This document shows positions 57,711 to 64,000 of a stretch of 64,000 nucleotides of DNA, piece after piece; position 1 is the first letter of the stretch; each line of letters opens with the position of its first letter. Both the position numbers and the translations under genes were made by a program. The stretch comes from Sipunculus nudus (Eukaryota > Annelida > Sipuncula > Golfingiida > Sipunculidae): positions 56,129,159-56,193,158 of the forward strand of contig CM049313.1 of NCBI GenBank assembly GCA_026874595.1, in the 5' to 3' direction. The notes under the pieces were generated by a model. It ran no database searches. It was not told the origin of the DNA and saw nothing but the letters and a program-made list of their open reading frames with translations.

Positions 57711-58554
57711 AGTGTTATAGTCCGCCCCTGGAACCCCCGCCGTGACCAATCCAATATTACTTCGCCATGCAATGTCCTTAAATTTAGCCGGTACTCAAAT
57801 GTGTCTAGCTGTAACCCCGAATATAGGCTTTAAATAATATAGGCCTTGGTCTTATATGACGCAATCAGTCTTTGTGTTTCCACATGGAGCAAAAAAAACT
57901 TTAAATTTATTAAATTATTACTGCCCTGTTAGCACAAAACTGCTATGAATTGCCCTCAATCGTTCTAGAAAATTTCCATATAGTTAATGGTTTAAAAGGT
58001 TTAAAACAACGTTAAACGGAATGTTTTAAATATATGTTTATTCTGTTACAATTCGGCATAGGTCCTATATATACAATTTAAAAACATTTTCTCATAACAT
58101 TCTATCAATATAATTGATATATATATTTTGTTCATACATTCATTTATCTGATAAAGTTTAAAATAATTATAATTAAAGTTAAAGATACTTTATAATTCAT
58201 ATTAATGCTTTTAACATTCGATTTATTACATTTATTAACATAATTTAAAGTTTTTTTTTTAATCTATTTCTTTATTTAACATTTCTGTAATAGGCCTAAT
58301 AATTGCATGCAGTATTTCGATACCTCTGGTCCATCTGGTCTGTTAATGTAACGTGTCAACGCTAGAGGTCAGAGCCTCATGGGAATGAAGCCCATTTTTA
58401 AATCGATAGCAGTCGTCCGAATCAATGCGGTGGCGAAGCCTTGGTGATATTAGATATTTGCTGACGAACGTGGAATATAACGTCGCTACGAGGAAACAAT
58501 ATCGACTTTTATTATTTGGTGTAGGCGGGGTAATATGAATGGACGCGGCAAAAG
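56869..58554. other. Intergenic sequence with a (TA)n tract
   Basis: A (TA)n run lies at about 57668-57706. At about 57435-57470 small hairpins (TTAAAGG...CCTTTAA, and the palindrome CTCCGCGGAG) occur in a GC-richer patch. CpG content rises from about 58340 toward the promoter. No exon recognised. Confidence 0.45.
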
Positions 58555-58758
58555 CCAATCAGGTGAGCCGACACAAGTTATCCGGGATACTGGCCAATCA
58601 CAAGCCCTCTTACTGTAACCCTCAGTGCGTGAGTCAGCTGGCGGTGACGTCAACCCGTACAACTAACATCGAAAACGTGGTTACGTCGCTGACACCTGTT
58701 TGACGTTTGAGACTTTAGCAACCAGCTTTGGAGAAGTCATCATCTGACTTAGTCCAAG
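58555..58758 (+). promoter_or_regulatory. CpG-rich promoter with CCAAT boxes, AP-1 site and CRE
   Basis: Upstream of the ATG at 58759 lie two CCAAT boxes (58555-58559 and 58594-58598, both in GCCAATCA), an AP-1-like TGAGTCA (58630-58636) and a perfect palindromic CRE TGACGTCA (58645-58652). CpG dinucleotides are frequent compared with flanking DNA, and no TATA box is placed sensibly. A further CRE-like TGACGTAA lies in the exon at 58785-58792. This is the layout of a housekeeping-type promoter; regulation by CREB/ATF and NF-Y is inferred from motifs only. The transcription start is not determined. Confidence 0.7.
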
Positions 58759-58906
58759 ATGAGTGGAGTCCCAGGCGAAGCGGGTGACGTAAAGGAAGGG
58801 CTGTGTGAGGCCGAAAATAGGGTTGATCACGACAATATGGCGGCCCCCATCGTGCTACCTGTGGCCCCGGCCCTCCGCGTGGAGGAACTGAAGGATTACG
58901 AGCTTG
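58759..58906 (+). CDS. First coding exon of an unrecognised gene (5' part only)
   Basis: ATG at 58759 opens 49 codons plus one base and ends at GAGCTTG|GTAAGTAT, a consensus 5' splice site (phase 1). The peptide begins MSGVPGEAGDVKEGLCEAEN and ends with ALRVEELKDYEL. It is acidic with a short hydrophobic APIVLPVAPAL run; no domain can be called from 49 residues. A second in-frame ATG at codon 27 (ACAATATGGCGG) has A at -3 and G at +4, so translation might start there. Codon use is GC-rich, in contrast to the neighbourhood. It lies directly behind the CRE/CCAAT promoter. Later exons would be beyond position 64000 or were not recognised. Confidence 0.7.
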
Positions 58907-59064
58907 GTAAGTATAAAAATTTATATATATTCTATTTTATCGTTAAATGACACTCTAGACTAAATAAAACACGTCTCAGTCTGCTTGATGCTTCACACAG
59001 CTATACATATTGGCTGTTTCGTGACTCATTTGTACAATTGTAGCCTTCACTTGTTTGAAGGGGC

Positions 59065-59260
59065 CCAATCACCTATATGACCTTTAATATATTTTATTAT
59101 TATAAACTAAAGGTTATTCCATGGAGCTTTTATAAAAATAGACAAGAAAATGTGAATATCAATACACACAAGCTGCTTGTTTTGTTTGTATTAACATGTT
59201 TATAATATGTGGGGCCCATCAAAATAAATAAAAAAACCAAATTCACCAAGGCCTTCTGGT
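59065..59260 (+). repeat. Dispersed repeat beginning AAGGGGCCCAATCACC
   Basis: The start block AAGGGGCCCAATCACCTATA also occurs inverted at about 40985-41005, and the later TGTTTATAATATGTGGGGCCC...ACCAAGGCCTTCTGGTGG block matches 20957-21020. So at least three family members lie in this window, one of them inside the presumed intron. Confidence 0.6.
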
Positions 59261-59940
59261 GGAATTAGTCAGATTAAATGCATTAAATGCGGGGTTATCC
59301 AGGACTCTGGATACCACAGCATAAAAAGCTTCAGAGTAAACTGGAGAACTTCAAACCCTTGTAAAAAAAAAAATTGTGTAAAATCAGATATTGCGTTTAT
59401 TACAAGGAAACTGTAAGTAATCTAAGGGAGATATAGTACTTTATTCGAATGACCAAGAAATTCAGCTAAATATTATGTTTTAGTATGTAAACAAGACTCA
59501 CTTTTAAAACTTTGCAACCATTGCGCTTGAAACTGTCTCAGAATTGGAAACAATGAACTGCGTGACCTTTGCTCGCTGAGCCAACACGGCCCGTTACCAC
59601 TGGTTACACAGGCGGCTGCCGGCCAGCTGTGGCTGGGGGAAACCCAGAGCACACATTGTTCCCCGTGTATCACCGTTTATTAGGATAATACATATTCTTC
59701 TAATCAACATTTCAAGTGGACAAACACTGTCTAAGTGGTATGTTATATGTGTATTTGATAAGAATACTTTATTTTACTAATGAAAACAACATTTTTAGAC
59801 GAAATATAAGAATTTAATTGTCATGTGGAATGTCTCCAGTTTCCTCAAATCATCTTCTAGGGCTCTCGCACAGCGTAGCGTAGTAAGAGAGCATAGGTGC
59901 AAGGGCTATAGTGAGATAAGCCTGAGTTTCGCAAATGGTG

Positions 59941-60813
59941 TTTTACTACAGAGTTGGCAGTTTTATCCACAGTCGGTTTATTCAACTGGATAAATCCAGA
60001 TTAATCCAGATCGGATAAAACAGGTTTTTATCGAGTTTCATCCGAAGTTTGGGTGTATACTGTCAATGACAGGAGACATTTTATATAAGTTTTGCTTTCC
60101 ACTGTAAAAAAATACAGTTCTTACAAGGAAAATTTATGTCTAGTTAACTGAATTATTATGTCACCATATATTTAAACAAAAGTGCATTGTTTTTGTCACA
60201 GACCGTAATGCCATGATTTTAATAATAATTTTAAAACTTGAAATTATTTCTCTTATTTAGGGAGAGCAGTTAGAGCATGACTTATTAAAACATTATCACC
60301 TACATTGTATTTTGTACATTACACAATAAAAATGCTAAATAACTGCAGTTCACACATGTTGAGTTAAACTCCACAATCAGTGGTATTAAAGAATCTAATA
60401 CTATTCACAGATAAACATCTATTCTTACATCTGAGAGAGATTCACATAATCCAGTCGATTATTGCCTTAATTTCGTAAATTATATAATTACATTAGTCAC
60501 TATGTCAATAATTTTGGGGGGGTGACCTTTCAAGATAAAATAACTGAAAAGCTAGCTTGCCCAAGTAGGCTTCTCTGAATGTGGGGTTGTAGTGTGATTC
60601 CTTGACCCCATCGCCACTGGTAAGGTATGTATACACATGCAGCAACAGTGGGCTACCATTTGACAACCATCCAGTCATGACAGCCTGAGAGGAGATACCT
60701 TTATTGGATTAAAGTAATTCAGGATTCAGTAACTCAGTTTTATCCACTGTGTTTTATCCATTGTCCTGGATTAAACAAGATTTATCTGGATAAAAACCAA
60801 CCCTGTTTTACAA
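59941..60813. mobile_element. Possible MITE-like element with ~80-bp inverted ends
   Basis: The left end (59941-60030) and the inverse of the right end (60720-60813) share ACAG(A/G)GTTGG, TTTTATCCA, AGATAAATC/GGATAAATC, TTAATCCAG and GGATAAAACA in the same order, with mismatches. Total length is about 870 bases. No transposase frame and no clear target duplication. The ends are rich in GGATAAA/TTTATCC steps, which could also pair by chance, so the call is tentative. Confidence 0.5.
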
Positions 60814-61603
60814 CAAGTGACCGTTCCACCTAAGTTTCAATAAAGAACTTTTCATAAACAGAATTACACTTAGATCATTAATACACATAAAGGAAGCCAG
60901 AAATCACAAATTTTTTTTCAAATGGTAGATAAATTATGGGCATTAAACTAGTAAAGGCTTAGAGACAGTAAACTGGTTAAGTACCGTCCAAACAGCCTGT
61001 TACTATTTCAGTTTGCTACAGTCTGCAGGGCTGACATATTGTGAACAAATGTCAAGCGCTACAGCCTCTTGCGGGGAGAATTTATACTGTGCAAGTTTGC
61101 ACCGATCCATGCAAACCCTCAGACATGTATTTGTCTTGTGTAGCATGAAGAAACCAAACAAACCCCAACTATTACCATTGATACAGATGCTTAGACTCTG
61201 CTGGGACCATAACTGTTGCTGAATGATCAGTATGGACAAATTTGTGGACACTTTATCTAATTTGAAATCAGATATTGCTTCGTGTATGTCGGGCATATAT
61301 ACAACTCTCATATGGAATAATGGAAGGATTGCAATGAATGGGTCATTCAGAGTGAACACTATGGGTTGCTAGCTTCATTATACATTTCAGTATCTTGGCA
61401 GACTATCATTCACTTCCTCCACACTTTAGAAATTTTTCCTATATCCCCAGAAATTGGCAGAGAGAGTGGGGGAGACTGATGTGAACTTATGATCAGCACA
61501 GAAGGAAGCATAGGACAAAGAACTAAGACATCAAAAGGAACATGTTTGTGCTGACAGGCACTGGTACAGGGTTCTGTTTATGATTTTAAATTAATGGGCC
61601 TTA

Positions 61604-61637
61604 AAAGGCCCACAAAACTTAAAACAGTGGGCCTTTT
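61604..61637. repeat. Perfect 10-base hairpin
   Basis: AAAGGCCCAC and GTGGGCCTTT are exact inverted repeats with a ~13-base loop. Confidence 0.75.
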
Positions 61638-62057
61638 ACCTGCATGAGGGGGTTCTGCTGAATACTCAGAAAGACCAAAGCCAAAACCAAATATCACCAA
61701 AATACAATCAAATATTTTTTTTTGCCTCTTGTTCAGAGTAATTTGCCATTGAACATAAGAACCACATGAATTTATATTCCTTTGCCAGGCTTGTGTTGGC
61801 CTTTGGACAAATCTGGCTACAGTAAAGTGTGACTTTCAGGAAAATGTTGGCTAAGGCCCAAGGGCCCACCAATAAAGGGAACCCTGTATTATTATGTAAC
61901 AACTAGCAAGACGCACCTCATGCATGTGCACTAGCCTAGTCTTGTCCGCTCTGAGAATGGTGATTCCAAGTTACCATTTTGTTTGTAAAATTGAAAATGA
62001 AAGTGTTTAAAAGAGATATTACATGATAAATGGAAAAATTACTGCAAAGCCAATCAT

Positions 62058-64000
62058 TAGCTCAGCTGACTATAAGTCATCTGAGCTATAGTCGTGGTCC
62101 TTTGTCCGTCGTCCGGCCGGCCGGCCGTTAACAGGGCACGTTTTAAAACCGTTGGACCTACGAATTCTAAATTTTGCATACCATTACATGTTCCCAAAAT
62201 CTCCTACCATACCAAAAATTGGGTCATTAGGACTTGGTTCCTTCGAGATATTAATGAAAAACCTCCGTTTTCCATAAAAAAGCCATTGTTACACTTCAAG
62301 GCTGCCTAATATCAAAACCACTGATCTGTTCTTGGTCATATTTAGTATTAATATTCTTCCATACATTTTCTATGAACATACCAAAAATTAGGTCAGTATT
62401 GGGTATTATTTTGAAGTTATGGGCCCAAATATAATGCAGTTTTAAAAAAATCAGGAAATATGTTTACTCACCTCACATGAGAATTGCTGAAGCTGGAGAC
62501 TTTTTTTCAGGAATATAACTTTATTTAATCAAGATTCAATTATTTACCAAAAATTAGATCTGAATTTTGCAAATTTTTCAAGTTATTAGCATAAATAAAA
62601 AATTAATACCTTAAATTTTGTCCAACTTAGGGAATGGCACATTTTTTCTCTGTAAGCACTGTTGATTTAATTTTCACAGCATATATACATAAGGATTTAA
62701 TCTTTTAAAATCTGAAATTTCAAAGGAATTGATTGAAAAGAGTAGCTTTCATTCAAGTTTTCATACACCATGTCAAGTGTTATTTACATCTGGCCCACCT
62801 AGTAGAACAGCCATCACTTGCATTATGTAACCCACCCCAGGCAGCTTGCCTCAGGCTCAGCTTGGCCACTACTAGCAGGCTTCCCCTCTGCCCTGCACTC
62901 CCCCCCCCCCCCCAGATGGTGCATTAACTAGATGAATGTTATAATTTTCTGTATTTTATTTTATTCATGGGTATGCTACATTTTAGATTTTGTATTGTAC
63001 CACCAGGGTTACAGTGATTAAAGTGCACATTTAATAGTGTCCACAAAGTGGTGTATTGCTATGAAAGTGTGGATGTTCATGAGATAAGTAATTCCTTACT
63101 TCAGAAGAGTAAAAACTTAACCAGGAGTGAAATTGACTATTAATTCCAGTAATAAATTATAGCTGAGATTTTAATGAGCATAATGATATTATTTGTCCCT
63201 CATTCAAACAAAAGTGTGTATACTTTATTTGAAAAGATGTTTTTATTTTATCAAATTTACTGAATCTTTTATTTTATTTTGGTGAATAAAATTAAGCATG
63301 TACTGAAAACTCCAATGTGCAAAACTTTTTAATAGTGATTCAAGGAATAATCTTGTAGATGCCATGTTGTGGTATTATTTTCTTTTAAATTCAGTTTAAA
63401 CATTTGTGATTAAAAAATAATAAAATATATGTGTATGCATAATATGACCCAATATGAGCTACACTCTGGATATATAATAATTGCAACTTAGAATTCTAAT
63501 ATTTTAACTTATATTTTCAGTTGTTTTATTACAAATTTATAAAACTTGTAAATAAAAAAAAATGAATCAGATTTAAAACTATTAATGGGAAAAGTGGATA
63601 TGCTAAAAAAAAATAGGCTTATATATAAACTTAAATGCATTATTCCCTTGAAAGTGAAATAAATGTATTAGTCCATTCTGTCCACTTGCCTGTCCATCTG
63701 TAAATTTTTCATATGCATCACAGTATCTCAAAACTTTTACTGTTTCCTCAATATAGTTCCTATGTATGTGCCAGTAATTTAGTCAGTATTATACAATTTA
63801 AAAAAAGTTATAATTTAAAATATATTTTTTGAAAAAATTAAATTATACATCTGTGTTTCTATTTAATATCTATTTTCATACTTCAGGACTGCCGAATATC
63901 AAAACCACTCATCTGGTTTTCTTCATATTTAACATAAATATTCCTCTATATAACTTAAATTTTGCCCAAGTTTGACCATGGCATGTTTCTTTCTTGTAAG
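62058..64000 (+). mobile_element. Pearl/HINE-like element, distinct subfamily, running to the window edge
   Basis: Starts with the cap hairpin TAGCTCAGCTGACT-ATA-AGTCATCTGAGCTA, then GTCC/GGCC-rich sequence and GTTAACAGGGCACG. Tandem-like units follow: ACTTCAAGGCTGCCTAATATC with AAAACCACTGATCTG (from about 62293) recurs as ACTTCAGGACTGCCGAATATC with AAAACCACTCATCTG (from about 63882), preceded by a CTGTCCACTTGCCTGTCCATC block at 63677. The cap is shared with family I but the core differs, so caps and cores appear to be recombined. The middle (62700-63650) is AT-rich and poorly matched, and the right end is not in the window. Confidence 0.55.
62899..62914. repeat. Poly-C run
   Basis: Run of C (about 13) after CCTGCACT, in the presumed intron. 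Confidence 0.85.

Larger units (their letters stand above)
58907..64000 (+). other. Presumed first intron (start), filled with repeats
   Basis: From the GTAAGT at 58907 to the window end there is no second exon I can support. It contains the dispersed repeat at 59065-59260, an inverted-repeat element (59941-60813), a hairpin at 61604, a pearl/HINE-like element from 62058, and a poly-C run at about 62901-62913. First introns longer than 5 kb are common in molluscs. Confidence 0.5.

Overview
This looks like nuclear DNA from an animal, most probably a mollusc and perhaps a bivalve. That rests on AT-rich intergenic sequence, an intron-type first coding exon with a GTAAGT donor, no operons, and many copies of repeats with (ACGG)n or (GTCC)n microsatellites beside tandem cores. 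The last pattern is that of the bivalve pearl / Helentron-associated (HINE-like) elements. The species cannot be named from the window alone.

Nearly all of the window is repeat-derived or featureless intergenic DNA. From left to right: a 74-bp satellite (88-1789) with a nested four-unit higher-order repeat; a 33-bp minisatellite (2037-2581); a TA-flanked MITE (3630-3770); a large foldback-type inverted repeat (9859-14501) with a 1.1-kb element inserted in only one arm; a duplicated ~200-bp segment at ~14.66-15.04 kb and 16.56-16.74 kb, of which only the first carries a second MITE (14736-14916), so filled and empty sites can be compared directly; pearl/HINE-like elements at 17.4-18.5, 26.6-27.4, 30.7-31.6, 33.7-35.6 (with another nested inside), 52.3-53.6 and 62.1-64 kb; a 54-bp tandem array interrupted by a tRNA-like SINE (22.98-23.91 kb); a decayed LINE reverse-transcriptase tail (27.5-28.3 kb); a 2.7-kb element with ~130-bp terminal inverted repeats (38904-41620) holding a broken integrase C-terminal fragment with a cysteine-rich tail; and a reverse-strand SINE (44648-45113) between exact 13-bp target-site duplications.

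The best-supported cellular gene begins at 58759 on the plus strand. Its first coding exon (49 codons plus one base) follows a CpG-rich promoter with two CCAAT boxes, an AP-1-like site and a full CRE, and ends at a consensus donor. The rest of the window (58907-64000) is most simply its first intron, and no second exon could be identified. Weaker exon candidates lie on the minus strand at 15613-16062 (signal-peptide-like start with upstream CCAAT boxes) and 42268-42700 (strong donor). A mostly open but broken minus-strand frame of unknown origin spans 32883-33662.

I see no coordinated new gene system. The interest is in the mobile-element archaeology: several independent insertions whose targets, order and termini can be read directly. 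Terminal boundaries and copy counts were found by eye and are approximate unless stated otherwise.
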